Below the pieces are notes generated by a model that worked only from the letters and a program-made list of their open reading frames with translations, was not told where the DNA came from and did no database searches. From positions 111,691,116 through 111,755,115 of the forward strand of contig JAUMIR010000005.1 of NCBI GenBank assembly GCA_030847615.1: 64,000 nucleotides of DNA, given 5' to 3'. Numbering within the stretch: the first letter of the stretch is position 1; the number at the start of each line of letters is the position of its first letter. The translations under genes were made by a program, and so were the position numbers. Shown piece by piece: positions 21,057 to 32,904 of the stretch. This DNA comes from Gambelia wislizenii. Its lineage: Eukaryota; Chordata; Lepidosauria; Squamata; Crotaphytidae.

Positions 21057-21449
21057 GCAAGCTATGTGTGTGTGTCAAGCATGAAAAGGAACCCTACATG
21101 TGCACTGACATACATGCAAAAGAAATTTCTATCAGCACCAATAGAACTGAAGTGAACAGAATGAATATTGCTCTATTCCATCCTAGCCTTTCTCAAATTA
21201 AGAAAAGTTCTACAGGGAGAGTACTACAGAAATCTCATGATTGTGGAGACTGTGTAACTTTAGGGCCTCTGGGGAAAAGCTTTCCAATTCCCACTAAGAT
21301 GGATGCCTAGAAAGAGAAGAGGGACAAGTATTTCATACTCTGTTCCTTACACTGAACCCCAATTTTAATGGTATAGTGGTGTGGCCATTATTATTAGAGC
21401 TTGGAAGTAAATGGGGTTAATAGATATATAACAATGTTATGTTATTGAA
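21057..21449. other. No recognised feature
   Basis: No motif recognised. Confidence 0.45.
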
Positions 21450-21715
21450 ACAGGAGCCCTGGTGGCGCATTGGTTAAATGCCAGTACTGTAAGTCACCAC
21501 GTTGCAAGTTCGATTCCAGAGGGCTCCAAGGTTCACTCAGCCTTCCATCCTTTCATAGTTCAGTTAAATGAGTACCTAGCTTGTGGGGGCAATTAGCTAA
21601 TGCACATTGGAAACAGATTAATGCAGTGTAGATGTGTAAATTGTTATTGCTTAAAACAGTTTGTAAGCCACTCTGATAGCCTTGTGGCTGAAGAGCGGGG
21701 TATAAATAACTAATA
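21450..21715 (+). mobile_element. tRNA-derived SINE with CORE/MIR-like body
   Basis: An A box (TGGCGCATTGGTTAAATGCC) and B box (AGTTCGATTCC) head are followed by TCAGCCTTCCATCC and AAATGAGTACCTAGCTTG, the MIR-like body. The L2-type tail is TTTGTAAGCCACTCTGATAG...GGGGTATAAATAA. A tail of the same kind lies inverted at 56475. Confidence 0.8.
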
Positions 21716-22560
21716 ACAAATATTTTTTTTAAAAAAAGTATGATAGTTGGTAGTGTAATATTTGTAGGGTGTGATGAATAACATTTCTCCATTGTCATGA
21801 AACATGGGGGGGGGTTGGGTTAACCACCTGAGCCCTGAGGGCAACACAATAGCTGGGTTGCTCCCCATCTGGCCATCTACTGGAAGGCAGTTGTGAGAAA
21901 CCCCACCCCAAGTAACAGGACTTAAATGAGGGCAAAGCCCCCAGACCAGCCCCAAGTGTAGTTTCCTTCCCCACCCTATCCTGGGTCCCAGGACCTAAAG
22001 AAGCAGTTTGAAGACCTTCTTCTTCAACAAAAGGTGGCAAGGTATTCCCCATAATTATTATTTTCTCTATTTCCCCACCCCCACTACCTGCCAAGTGACC
22101 ACCTATTTCAAGACATCACCCTAAGCCAATTATCAAAGTCCCTCAGATGCAGTGTGGGGCAGACAAAAAAAAGGGGGGGGACCCTACCCAGCCACAAAAT
22201 GAACAGGAAAGCTCACACTGTACTGAAGGTGAGATGGTGGGTCAAAGTATAATCCATAGAGGAGCGAGGGAGAGTGGACAGAGCTTATAAACACACTAGC
22301 TTTGCCCCCCTCCATGCCTAGCATCATGGTTCTCTGCATCTGATGCAGTCATCACAGTCCTCTTCTCGCGCTATGCAGATCTAGATCTCCAATGTGTTTG
22401 GTTTAACCCTAACACTGATAAATGAGGTTTTTAAAATAATATTCCAAGTTGCTGCATCAGACCAGCACTGGGGTAAAGAGAGGGTGTGTGCGTGGAAGGG
22501 GGTCACAATCATAAGGAAATATCAGAAAGGGAAAGGAAGAGGGACAGAGATAATGTGTAT
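21716..22560. other. No recognised feature
   Basis: A polyG/polyC-containing stretch without recognised coding or repeat identity. Confidence 0.45.
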
Positions 22561-22675
22561 CTGAACAAATTCTGCCAAGAAACCCCTGTGATAGGTTCAC
22601 TTTAGGGTCACCATAATTCAGAAATGACTTGAAGGCACACTACAACAACAACCTGCAATAACAACAACAACCTGA
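22561..22675 (+). mobile_element. Sauria-type SINE, 3' half
   Basis: GAACAAATTCTGCCAAGAAA, TAGGTTCACTTTAGGGTCAC and AGAAATGACTTGAAGGCACA plus (CAA)n are the Sauria SINE body and RTE-like tail. The tRNA-like head is missing. Confidence 0.85.
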
Positions 22676-23198
22676 AATGGAGATGAATGGAGGACACCAC
22701 CAAAATGAGTAATTTATAAATAACTGCTACTTATTTTACCTAAATTGTTATGAATCTTTTATAACAAGGTGAGTAAAATGATTGTGGGAGTGGGAGGAAT
22801 TGTTTTGTTTCATGTAATAGGGGGAGCTTTGAAATGTTTAAAACCCCAAAACATCCTCAATATATGCACTTAACTAAAACTTAATGCCTAAATCGCTATT
22901 GATTGCAGCATATAAAATTACATATGTTCTGCTGTTTGACATGATATTATTAGCATAGAATATTCATCTACTATTAATATTCACATAGTATTAGAAGTTA
23001 ACATCTACAATAACTCTCTCTTGCAGCATTAGTCCTTTGGGATAGCTAATTATGAAAAAAAGCTGCTTCAGAGTGAGTTAATTAATATTTGGGGTCTTTA
23101 ATCAAATGGGAAGAATATGCCTACAAGATCCTTTTTTTCAGTTGTGCTTTTGGACTATGTTTTGCGACAAGATCATTCCTATCAGCCTTTGGAAATAG
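22676..23198. other. No recognised feature
   Basis: AT-rich sequence, no motifs. Confidence 0.45.
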
Positions 23199-23815
23199 GG
23201 AGATTTTCACACAGCGGCTAAAAGCCCCGATTCTGTCCCGCCACCTCCTCTCCCGTTCCTGCAAAAGAATGGAGGTAAATGTTTGCACACTTACCTCCAT
23301 TCTGGAACAGGAACGGTCCTCCTCCCTCCTTGCCCGGCTGGCCATAAATGCAGCTCTCGTTATGCTGCTTTTACGACCGGCCGGGGGAACTCTTGCTCAT
23401 CCTCACAAGAGAACGAACGGGAGGGAAATTCAAATTAACCCCCCCCCCAGCTGTCAAAAGAAAGAATAAAAATTTTAAAAAATTAAAATACAAGTAACCT
23501 GGGAAGGGGTGGGTGGGAAGGATGGCACTTACCTGGCTGTCCAGATCGTGGCAGCAAGTGCCTGCCATGGAGCTCCTCCCCCATCTCTGTCATTTCAGAA
23601 CAGGGACGGGATCCAATTCGCACACCCGTGATTCCGTAACAGAAATGGAACCGGTGCTTATTAACAACTTCTCCCCATGAATACAATATCATGGGGATAA
23701 AACAGAAGAGGCACAATGTAGGAACAGAACAGGGTGGATGTCGTCCAAAAGGGAAAACCTTTCCCGACCCTGTTCCATTCCTGCCATGGGATTTATAGCC
23801 CATGTGAAAACCTCC
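23199..23815 (-). mobile_element. MITE family M2, copy 2
   Basis: TIRs are GGAGATTTTCACA on the left and, at the right end, TGTGAAAACCTCC. The interior is inverted relative to 8670: GCTGCTTTTACGACCGGCCG here matches CGGCCGGTCGTAAAAGCAGC there. Subterminal CCCGACCCTGTTCC is shared. The flanks (TAG and TGT) no longer match. It has no transposase. Confidence 0.8.
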
Positions 23816-24754
23816 TGTGTATGCAAAAGCTCCTGATACTGTCTGAAAAGTCCACCCACCACCACCATAAGGTTCTACCTTTGCTTTACTGATTTTCTTT
23901 AACTATTGCCTATTAAATGCTATCTGCATTTTAAAGTAGTGGCAATTGTGTAACTCATTATTACCTGGAAATTATGCTTAGAAGTCAATCAGTGAACATA
24001 ATTAATTTTGTCCATCTTATACACCTTACTCATATTTGAATGATATAAGTGTATTGATGTGTGCCTGCAGATCTACAGTAAGGGCCTCAGGGCATTATCA
24101 CATGAAGCTCATATTCTGGAATTACAGCAAGATAGCAGCAGATGTAGCATTTACTTATTGCATGACATTGTCTCTACCATTTGCTGTCTTGCTGTTCATC
24201 TGCATCTGTAGTTCATCTTATCATTGATGGGAAAAAACCCATCAGTAGCTCCCAATATCACTGCTATGGTAGCATTCCCCTCGTTGCAATAAGATACTTC
24301 AGTGGCAGTAGTGATAAGAAGGAAGTCACATAGCACAAGGAGGCCACATGACTTCCACTCCTCTTCTTTCCCCTTCCCCTCACTATTCCAAGCCAGTGAA
24401 AATGGCTTTTTCTCCATGCCTGCCTGCCTGCCTGCCTGCCTTCTTTCTTTATTTATTTCTTTTTTGTGGTGTTTGCATACTTATGGAGAAAAGATAAAAT
24501 ATTTTTTCTCATTTCCCCATAAAGTAAAAAGTAAAAGGAAAAAAAAAGAAAGACACACATGTACTGAGTGGCGAGTTTTATGGAGCTGGTGTGATAGGAT
24601 GGAAATTGCCAAACCAGCACAATTGTGGCACACTAATGCAAGTAATAGTGTGATAGTTGGGGCTTCAATACTGGTATGGTCCCGTTTGCTTCACTAACAC
24701 AATTGCTGCAAGAAAGAAGGCCAATGTGACAATGTCCTTACATATTAGGTACCA
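23816..24754. other. No gene; (TGCC)n run
   Basis: Unrecognised sequence with six TGCC units at about 24417-24440. Confidence 0.45.
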
Positions 24755-24769
24755 GTTCCCTACATACTG

Positions 24770-25697
24770 TTGTGCTATTGTTTTAACTTCACTTTGCTCC
24801 TCTGCAATGCCAGGTCGGTCAAGAACAAGACCCATATCATCCATGATCTCCTCAAGGATGAGGATGCCGACCTGGCTTGCTTCACAGAGACCTGGCTGGG
24901 AGAGGTTAGTGCGGTTACCTGGGCTCAGGCCCTCCCAGCTGGGTACTCTGTCAGTGAGCAGGTGAGGGGAAGTGGGCGGGGGGGGTGGAGTTGCTCTGGG
25001 TCACAATAATAGTCTGATCTTGACCAGGATACCTGTCCAGAACACAGTCCACTTCGAGTGTATGCACCTTAGGCTGAGGACCAGGGATAGTTTGGGGATT
25101 CTGCTAGTCTACCGACCACCCCGTTGTATAGCAGATTCCCTGACCGAGCTGACACAACTGGTCTCGGAGCTGCTGTTGGAGTCCCCTAGACTTTTAGTTT
25201 TGGGAGACTTCAACATTCTGCTCGAGACCAGTCTAACAGGCACGGCTCGGGAGTTCATGGAGACCATGACAAATATGGGCCTATCCCAATTGGTCGTCAG
25301 GCCCACACATTGTGCAGGTCATACACTCGATGCAGTCTTCAGTACGGAACAAGAATATCTGTGGGCGGAGGTTGCAAATACCTCCACATTGTCATGGTCG
25401 GATAATTTCCTGGTCAAGGCGGAACATAGCGTTTGTATCCGCCCCACCGGGGGTGGTGGACCCATTAGATTGGTCTGCCCTCAAAGGCTAATGGAGCCAA
25501 ATGGATTCCAGAAAGCCTTAGAGTGTTTAATGGTTGGGAATGCCGGTGAACCTGTCAATGCTCTGGTCAATATTTGGAACACCAATCTTGCCAGGGCTAT
25601 TGACATGATCGTTCCCAAGAATCCTTGTCAATACGCTTCAAACCATAAGCCATGGTACACACCAGAGCTTAGGAGAATGAAGCGGTTCGGACAATGA
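24770..25697 (+). pseudogene. L2-like ORF2 endonuclease domain, frameshifted
   Basis: APE endonucleases nick the target DNA before reverse transcription. The N-terminal part (24770-24960) shows CNARSVKNK and the catalytic-glutamate block CFTETWLGE. A frameshift in the G-run near 24975 passes to the next frame (24972-25697), which shows LVYRPP (45-50), LGDFN (77-81) and PTHCAGHTLDAVF (111-123). The terminal catalytic histidine motif reads WSDNF where the family has SDH, so nicking activity should be lost even without the frameshift. Confidence 0.85.
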
Positions 25698-25706
25698 CTA
25701 GAGCGC

Positions 25707-26236
25707 ATGTGGCAGAAAACTCGACTCTTATCTGACATAACTCACCATAGGAACTTTCTTTGGTCCTATCGGGAGGCAATACGTGCAGCGCAGAGATCTT
25801 TCTCTTCTGCACATATTGCGTCTGCAGAGTCCCGTCCAGCAGAGCTGTTTTGGGTGGTGAGGGATCTAACACAGGTACCCCCTGTGCCGAATCCCTTACT
25901 TAACCCGACTGCTGTGACGTGTTTAACAACTTTTTCACAGATAAAATCTCTCAGATAAGAGCCGACTTAGACACCAATGTTTTAACAGAAACCATAGGAG
26001 AGATGTCCAGCGACTCTGTCGATGAAGTTATTCTGGATCACCTCCAATCTGTGAGTACCGAGGACGTGGACAAGCTGCTTGGTAGGGTGAGGGAAACAAC
26101 TTGCCCTCTCGACCCTTGCCCATCATGGCTGGCTGTCTGGGGGGGGGGAAGCATTGGGGAGATTCCTCATGGATATCATCAATGCTTCCTTCAGGGAAGG
26201 ACATGTTCCATCTTGTCTGAAGGAAGCGGCTGTTAG
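25707..26236 (+). pseudogene. L2-like ORF2 linker region
   Basis: Two overlapping frames (25707-25958 and 25919-26236) cover the part between the endonuclease and reverse transcriptase. The traces are SYREAIRAAQRSFSSA, then NNFFTDKISQIRADLD, and a frameshifted CPSWL region before the reverse transcriptase fingers. The frames are out of phase, so the linker is broken at least twice. A polyG run at about 26140 accompanies one break. Confidence 0.7.
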
Positions 26237-26356
26237 GCCGCTTCTGAAAAAACTTTCCTGGACCCCCTGGTTATGAGTAACTACAGGCCTGTTTCTTTAT
26301 TGCCATTTCTGAACAAGGTGATCGAGAAGGCGGTTGGTCTTTAACTCCAAGCTGTC

Positions 26357-27268
26357 TTGGATGAAACCGATTATCTAGACCCATTTCACACTGGCTTTAG
26401 GACAGGCTTTGGGGTTGAGACTCCCATGGTTGCCTTGACCAACGATCTGCATCTGAACATCGACAGGGGTAATGTGACCCTGTTGGTGCTCTTAGACCTC
26501 TCAGCGGCTTTTGATACAATAGATCATGGCATCCTCTTGGACCGCCTGAAGGGGTTGGGTATTGGAGGCACTGCATTGCAGTGGTTCCAGTCCTACCTCT
26601 CAGGCAGGTCCCAGAGAGTGCTGCTCGGGGATAGTTGTTCAAGTAAAAGAGAGCTCACCTGGGGAGTTCCACAGGGAGCTATCCTGTCCCCGATGTTATT
26701 TAACATCTATATGAAGCCACTGGGTGAGATTATTTGGAGTTACGGAGCTGGGTGTTATCAATATGCTGATGACACTCAGATCTATTTCTCCGTATCTCGT
26801 TTGTTGGTCTCAAATTCCAATGACATCTCTTCTCTCAATGAATGTCTTCGGGCGGTAATGGGCTGGATGAGGAAAAACAAATTGAAACTGAATCCAGACA
26901 AGACAGAAGTGCTCACGGTAGCAGCCCCGAAACCAAGAATTGGGTTGCAACCTCCAGTCCTGGATGGGGTCACACTCTCCTCCAGTGACTGTGTTCGCAG
27001 TCTGGGTGTTCTCCTTGACTCGTCACTCCTGTTGATAAATCAGGTAAATGCAACAGTCAGGAGTGCCTGTTATCAGCTTCGGCTGATACGCCAGCTGCGC
27101 CCTTTTCTGGAAGCAAGGGACCTCGAGACCATCGTCCCCACGCTAGTAACCTCATGCCTAGACTTCTGTAATGTGCTTTACATGGGGCTACCCTTGTGCT
27201 TGGTTCAGAAACTACTGTTAGTACAAAATATGGCGGCCAGGAGGGAGCATCTAGGGGGGAACATCTAG
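26357..27268 (+). pseudogene. L2-like reverse transcriptase core
   Basis: The 303-residue frame holds the catalytic core: LLDLSAAFDTIDHGILLDRL (45-64, with D47 and D53), GVPQGAILSPMLFN (103-116) and an intact QYADD (135-139). It then has MRKNKLKLNPDKTEVL and the thumb region LVTSCLDFCNVLYMGLPLCL. The upstream fingers (YRPVSLL-type) are interrupted by stops at 26260-26350. The frame is lost after MAARREHL at a local duplication. The core is conserved but the protein as a whole is dead. Confidence 0.85.
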
Positions 27269-27290
27269 GAGGGAGCACATCACTCCGGTT

Positions 27291-27617
27291 TTGAGATCCC
27301 TCCACTGGCAGCCTATTGGTTTCCAAGCCCAGTATAAAGTGTTGGTTATCACCTTTAAAGCCCTAAATGGCTTGGGTCCAAGCTATCTCAGGGACCATAT
27401 CCTCCCTTATAATCCCCCCTGCGCACTCTGGTCCTCTTGGAGGAATTTGCTGCAGCCTCAAAAGTCGAGGCTTTCGGCTACCTCCCAGAGGGCTTTTTCT
27501 GTTGTCGCCCCCAATCTATGGAACGGGCTACCGGATGAGATCCATCAATTGACATCTTCGGACAGCTTCAAAAAGGCTGTCAAGATTGGTCTCTTCCAGC
27601 AGGCCTTTCCAGAATAG
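27291..27617 (+). pseudogene. L2-like ORF2 C-terminal domain
   Basis: Continues the reverse transcriptase frame after a frameshift: SLHWQPIGFQAQYKVLVITF, YLRDHILPYNPP, SQRAFSVVAPNLWNGLPDEI and the family's typical end FQQAFPE. It aligns residue by residue with the end of the 501-residue frame at 6377. Confidence 0.85.
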
Positions 27618-27905
27618 ATTATCCTGGCCTCGGGAACCCCCCCCCTCTCCTTCAGGAGAGTCCCCACAGTCTCCTTTGTTAACAGAACTGAATATCGCTA
27701 GGGACCTACTGTTATTGCCAAATGTAGGTATGTGTTTTTATCAAATGTTTTAATTGTTGTTTTAATTTGTAATTGATTTAATAACTTTTTAACGGGGGGA
27801 AGGGAGTATATTGTTTTACTGTATGGTCTTTTATTGTTGTGAACTGCCCTGATTGGATTACCAAAGGGCGGTATATAAATAAATTTTATTATTATTTATT
27901 ATTAA

Positions 27906-29149
27906 GTTGTCTTGAGACTGTTTGGAGTTGAATTCTGTTGTATACAGAGAAACAATCTGTAGGCAAATGAGTCCAGGGCATGCGTCTTCCTGGAATGAGA
28001 GATACATGACGTGAGAGAGCTGTGTGATATCAAACTTTGAAATTTACTATACTGTTTCAATCTGTCCAACTTGTCACTGTGGGAGACCACTGGCTTTTTT
28101 TCCACTGTCAGCAGGCTTCCAGCCTTGTATAAGACTGTTGTTTGTATATCTACCTGCCTGAAAAGCCAGCCAATCACTATTAAGCCTCAAGGTATTAATG
28201 TTTACTTTAAAGCCACACTTAGTATGAATCTAGTACCGAACAACAAGAGGAGAAAGGGGAAAAAAAATCTAAATAGAAGTTCACCAGCCAAGCCATGAAT
28301 TCAGGAAGCCTTATAACATAGATTCAATGTGATTGTTTTGGCTGCTTCAAAATCCATATTAAAAAGTTATTAAACTTCCACTTTTAGATACAAAGCCAGC
28401 AACTTCCATAGTATATCACAGCTGATGTTATTTATAAGACTTACACTAGAAATGCCTTTGACCTGTAACAACTACCTTTGGCGTTAATCCCCCTATCTAC
28501 AAATAGAAATTAGGTCATTTCACATCTACCTGTTGTTTAAAGTATAACTATCAAAAATTTGTGTTGCCTTGTGAGGCTTTAATCAGGTAATATATAGCAC
28601 ATATACCAAGTACCCACAATGCACCTTATAACTTCATATCTTGACTTTATTTTTAAGATAGTTACTATTTATTTCATTTCATTGAAACTGCTCTTTATTA
28701 CCTAAGAAGCACAGCACTAATTGTTAATGTTTAAACATTTTCTTTAGAAATCGTTACCAAATGAGGAAACCGAGTTCATATTCTCTCCTCAGAATGAGCA
28801 TCTCAAGATGCTTTGAGATGTTTCAAGCCTTTCCATTTGATTGTAGAAATTTTGGGGGTTGATGACAGCATTACAAACCAACTAGTATTGAACAGAGGCC
28901 CCAATTTGATGACCTACCATTTCCATCTGGTGATTGTACAAATGGGTACAACAAAGGGTACATTTTTTACAATATTTTTGAGCTACCATTATTGAAATAA
29001 CTGGGTTGGCATAAAGTGTTAGTCCCATCTAGAAAACCCCCACTGAATCCATGGAACATATACAAGCGCACATTTATCAAGTTCCCATGATAGTGAGTCT
29101 GTTATAGGTGGGACTAAAAATTGGATTTAAGCCAAAGTAATCATCTCTC
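27906..29149. other. No recognised feature
   Basis: AT-rich sequence with short frames only, no repeat recognised. Confidence 0.45.
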
Positions 29150-29403
29150 TCTCTCTCTCTCTGGCTTTTCTTCGCAAACGAAGATTCAGGAAGGACTCAT
29201 CCTGCGCCTTCTGCAAGCGTGCTGATGACTAAAAAGGCCAATCCGAGATAAACAAGTCCGGTTGCAAAAAGTGCAGCAGAAGGTCTCCTTGGGTGATGTT
29301 TTTGGGTTGTGATTCTTTCTGCGTTGTCGTTTCTCTTCAAGACTTGTTCGTCGTGAGTTCTCAAATAAGGCTGCAGCATTGTGGATAGTGCGTCTCCATG
29401 CCT
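29150..29403 (-). mobile_element. N1 LINE 3' end, second copy
   Basis: The minus strand matches 17391-17650 closely, for example plus-strand AAGGTCTCCTTGGGTGATG against AAGGTCTCCTTAGGTGATG. It ends in the same GCCAGAGAGAG tail, here expanded to a (TC)n run on the plus strand. It is truncated at 29403. Confidence 0.8.
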
Positions 29404-29442
29404 CATACAGGCTTTAAAAAACAGAGTACAGCTAAAACAGGA

Positions 29443-29484
29443 GCCAGTGTGGTGTAGTGGTTTGATCATTAGACTACAGGCTCA
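29443..29484 (+). mobile_element. SINE head fragment
   Basis: GAGCCAGTGTGGTGTAGTGG followed by TTAGACTAC is the A-box half of a Sauria-type SINE head. The rest is missing. Confidence 0.6.
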
Positions 29485-29525
29485 TCTACACCAACAGGGA
29501 AATCTACCTTACCTTAGATTTTCTT

Positions 29526-29960
29526 TGCGTTTTTTTCCGGGCTGTGAGGCCGTGTTCTGGAATAGTTTTTTTCTGACGTTTTGCCTGCATCTGTGGCTGG
29601 CATCCTCAGAGAATGGTTGGGTAGGTGTGTGTGTGTGTGGAGTTTATATGCTGTGAACCCCTGTTTGGGAGTATATGTAAATTTGTGTAATTGAATGTTT
29701 AGTTTCTAGGAATCCCCCTGTCAACCAACCATTAGCCAAACAGACACTAATGAGCCTTGCATTTCTATACCCAGAAACTAACCATTCAATTACACAAATT
29801 TGCATATACTCCCCAACAGGGGTTCACAGGGGGTTCAAACTCCACATACACACCTACCCAACTATTCTCTGAGGATGCCAGCCACAGATGCAGGCGAAAC
29901 ATCAGAAAGAAACTATTCCAGAACATGGCCTCACAGCCTGGAAAAAAAAACAAGGAAAAT
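29526..29960. mobile_element. Inverted pair of Penelope-like end segments
   Basis: The left arm (about 29532-29715, minus orientation) and right arm (about 29770-29945, plus orientation) are reverse complements around a ~55-bp spacer. Shared landmarks are GAGGATGCCAGCCACAGATG, GGCGAAACATCAGAAAG-type sequence, CCTCACAGCC and CAATTACACAAATTT. From memory this is the terminal region of vertebrate Penelope elements, which often carry inverted terminal segments. Confidence 0.65.
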
Positions 29961-30635
29961 CTATGGATGCCAGCCATGAAAGCCTTTGACTTCACCTAGC
30001 TTACCTTCATGTTTCCCTGATCTGCAGTGACCACAGGCTTGTCTACATGACCACCAGACACACTGAGGTGAGTTCGGGAGCACTGTCCCCAAACTCTCCC
30101 TTTCAAACTCACCTCAGACCAATAATTCACAGTATGTGTGGTGTGGCCACACAGCTGTGGCCACTCTATTTTCCCTTCTCCCCCTCATACATGCAAATGT
30201 ACATATGTCTTTTCCCAATGCTTGGAGGGGCTTCAGAACCCTATTAAACTGAGGTATGCCAATCTAATAACTATATGATTATGCTGGTATACTTCTCCAT
30301 GAAGAACTACCATGTATGCAAAATAAATGGCAACAAAGGAACCACTAAAAAGTGAAATTGAAACAGGTGAAGAGATCACCTGGCCCAGGGAGCCTCCACC
30401 CAACCTCTTCCACCCAGCCACCGAAACATCTCCTCTTGACCCCAGACTGATGTTGCAATAGAGTGCAGTCCACACACATGCACAAATATCTGGATTTTCT
30501 GCTCAAATACAGAGTAAACCTTTTTTTTTTTTTTTTTTTGGCCAATTAAAGTCCTGAGGCACTGAAAAGCCCTGGGTTTGAGCCAAACATTGTCTGGACA
30601 GCTCTCACTTAAAACAAGATGAGATCATTTTATTT
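29961..30635. other. No recognised feature; polyT run
   Basis: Unrecognised sequence. A run of about 18 T lies at 30522-30539. Confidence 0.45.
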
Positions 30636-31327
30636 GGCCAGTGTAGATAAGCCCTATGACTCTGGAGAACAGGATTGGAATCCCTGGTGGGCTATGGAAT
30701 CCTACTGGGTAACCTTGGGCAAGTCACACTCTCCCAGTCTCAAAGGAATGCAAAGACAACTCCCCCCGAACAAATTCTGCCAAGAAAATTCCATTATAGA
30801 ATCATAGAATCATAGAATTGCAGAGTTGGAAGAGACCACGAGGGCCATCCTGTCCAACCCCCTGCCACGCAGGAAATCACAATCAAAGCATCCCCGACAG
30901 ATGGCCATCCAGCCTCTGTTTAAAGACCTCCAAGGAAGGAGACCCCACCACGCTCTGAGGGAGTGTGTTCCACTGCCGAACAGCTCTGACTGTCAAAAAG
31001 TTCCTCCTAATGTTGAGGTGGAATCTCTGTTCCTGGAGCTTGCATCCATTGCTCCGTGTTCCTGTCTCTGGAGCAGCAGAAAACAAGCTTCCTCCATCCT
31101 CAGTGTGACACCCCTTCAAATACTTAAACAGGGCTATCATATCACCTCTTAACCGTCTTTTATCCAGGCTAAACATACCCAGCTCCCTAAGTCTCTCCTC
31201 ATAAGGCATCGTTTCCAGACCTTTCACCATTTTAGTTGCCCTTCTCTAGACATGCTCCAATTTGCTCCAATAGGTTTGCCTTAGGGTCACCATAAGTCAG
31301 AAATGACTTGAAGGCATACAACAACAG
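30636..31327 (+). mobile_element. Sauria-type SINE split by a CR1
   Basis: The left piece (30636-30798) carries GACTCTGGAGAACAGGATTG, CCTTGGGCAAGTCACAC and GAACAAATTCTGCCAAGAAA. The right piece (31259-31327) resumes with AATAGGTTTGCCTTAGGGTC, CAGAAATGACTTGAAGGCAT and an ACAACAAC tail. Together they make one SINE. The A box is deleted. Confidence 0.85.
30799..31258 (-). mobile_element. CR1 LINE 3' end nested in a SINE
   Basis: The minus strand encodes [20 protein letters not shown] and SAAPETGTRSNGCKLQEQ, then RRNFLTVRAVRQWNTLPQSV. It ends in the CR1 terminus, seen on the plus strand as ATAGAATCATAGAATCATAG at about 30796. The 115-codon frame (30883-31230) is open across the retained C-terminal part, so the copy is fairly young, and younger than the SINE it splits. 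Confidence 0.9.
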
Positions 31328-32670
31328 CTAAAACGTATTTATAATAAAAAGAAAAGTGTGTTAAAAGGAATAACATTCCCCAAATCAGTTTTGAACATCT
31401 CCAGGTAAGGCTGGGAAACTCCTGACCAAAACACTGGAGAGTCATAACATAATTAAGGTGTGGAATTCACTGCCAAATTATGTGTTTTAGGCCAAGGTAG
31501 ATGGCTTTAAAAATTAATTAGACAAAGTTATAAAAGATATGGCTAGTTCTCACGATAACTTTGTACTACTTCCAGGATCAGAAATAATTACTGTTGGAAT
31601 ATAGTACAAAAGGGCTAATCGGTCTGTATACTTCTCATAGCCATTTGGATTACTACTGTGGAAAATAGAACACAGGACTGGATATGCATGTGGACTGAAA
31701 CAACATGGCCCTTCTTAAATTCCCATGCTTTGCATGGAGGACATCTCAGGTTCACTCATTACCTGGAAGCAGTACTAGGAAAATCCTCAAAGTTGGTGTC
31801 CAATAGTCCAGCTATGTATAATTGTGAAATTATATTTGTGGAGAAACTGCTGTGTTCCCAATTGTAGGGAAAACAGTAACAGTCTTCAGTGAAACATGCA
31901 TAGAATTTCCCCTCAGAACATCTTGTTCAATGTGGAAAAGTTGACAGTGGATGGGAAAGATATTATGCATCCCCTCCATGGATGCAGTTTAAAAACACTT
32001 GAATAAGTCTAGTATAACGTAGCTTTGTATGTTCATATAAGATTTGCTCTAGGTATTACAATTTCAATAAGTCAGTTCCATGATCATGCTTGCCTGTACT
32101 GCTGAAATAACAAGGTGGATGGCTAAGAGATAAATAGGTTGGAATACCTTCTGCAATACCAGGGAGACAGTGTTTTGTAATCCTTGTGAAATACATAAAG
32201 GACAAGGACAGTGTTGTGTGAATTATGTTGCTGATTAGATGCTGCTTTGAGGTCTTTCTTCTATCTACTTTTTTAGCAGAGCCTTGGAGCAGTCTGACTC
32301 TGACATTGCACAAGCAATTCTTGAGTCACATCAAAACAACATTTGAGTGCCTTGCAGCAGAAAAACACCAATAGTGCTGACTGACTTATTCCTCACTCAT
32401 CTTTGCAGAAGAGACTCAAAAATAAAATTCAAACTTCTGCAGCTATCTGACACATTTGCATTCTCCTGAGTAAAATTTGTACATGTAATTTCAGAGCAAA
32501 AAATAGATACCCTACAGCAGAGTAAAAACAATGTATGCATGAATAAGAACCCCCTGAACATTTAGTAGATTAATACAGAGAAAGAAATATAAATTTTATT
32601 ATATTTTCTCTATATAGAAGGGCACTAGAGAATGAGTCACTCAGTCACAGGATATCATTTGTTTATAGTA
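31328..32670. other. No recognised feature
   Basis: AT-rich sequence, no motifs. Confidence 0.45.
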
Positions 32671-32904
32671 CAGTAGGACCCATGTATCCACTGATTCATT
32701 AGGAAACAAAACACTACCCCTACCATAGAGTATTTCTAGAAAATGTGTTCTCTCTAGCCATTTTCTAGGTCTTCCATGGCAACTCTATGGTATTTTAGAT
32801 GGGATGTCCCATTATTTTCAATGGTGTTTGCTATTATCCATGGTTTTCAATATCCACGGGACCCTCCAGAACTAATTCCCAGCGGATATGGGGGTCTTAC
32901 TCTG
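32671..32904. mobile_element. Tigger/pogo-like MITE
   Basis: The left end TACAGTAGGACCCATGTATC and, on the minus strand, the right end AGAGTAAGACCCCCATATCC form imperfect TIRs of about 25 bp. TA precedes the left end. The pattern of 'cagt-ggacc-tatcc' ends is typical of Tigger-type Tc1/mariner nonautonomous elements. The right boundary is approximate. Confidence 0.6.

Larger units (their letters stand above)
24755..27905 (+). mobile_element. L2-like LINE, longest copy in the window
   Basis: This plus-strand element carries both an APE-type endonuclease and a reverse transcriptase. It ends with a 3' UTR of the L2 type (GGGCGGTATATAAATAAATT followed by ATT repeats, about 27905). The 5' end is uncertain because no ORF1 was recognised, so it is either 5'-truncated near the start of ORF2 or diverged there. 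Frameshifts and stops separate the domains. A local duplication (GGGAGCATCTAGG and GGGAACATCTAGG, 27242-27270) breaks the C-terminal part. Confidence 0.9.

Noticed and set aside
24084..24330. Possible TIR element with ATTATCACATGAAG-like start
   Set aside because: No convincing inverted right end or similarity to the other families was found.
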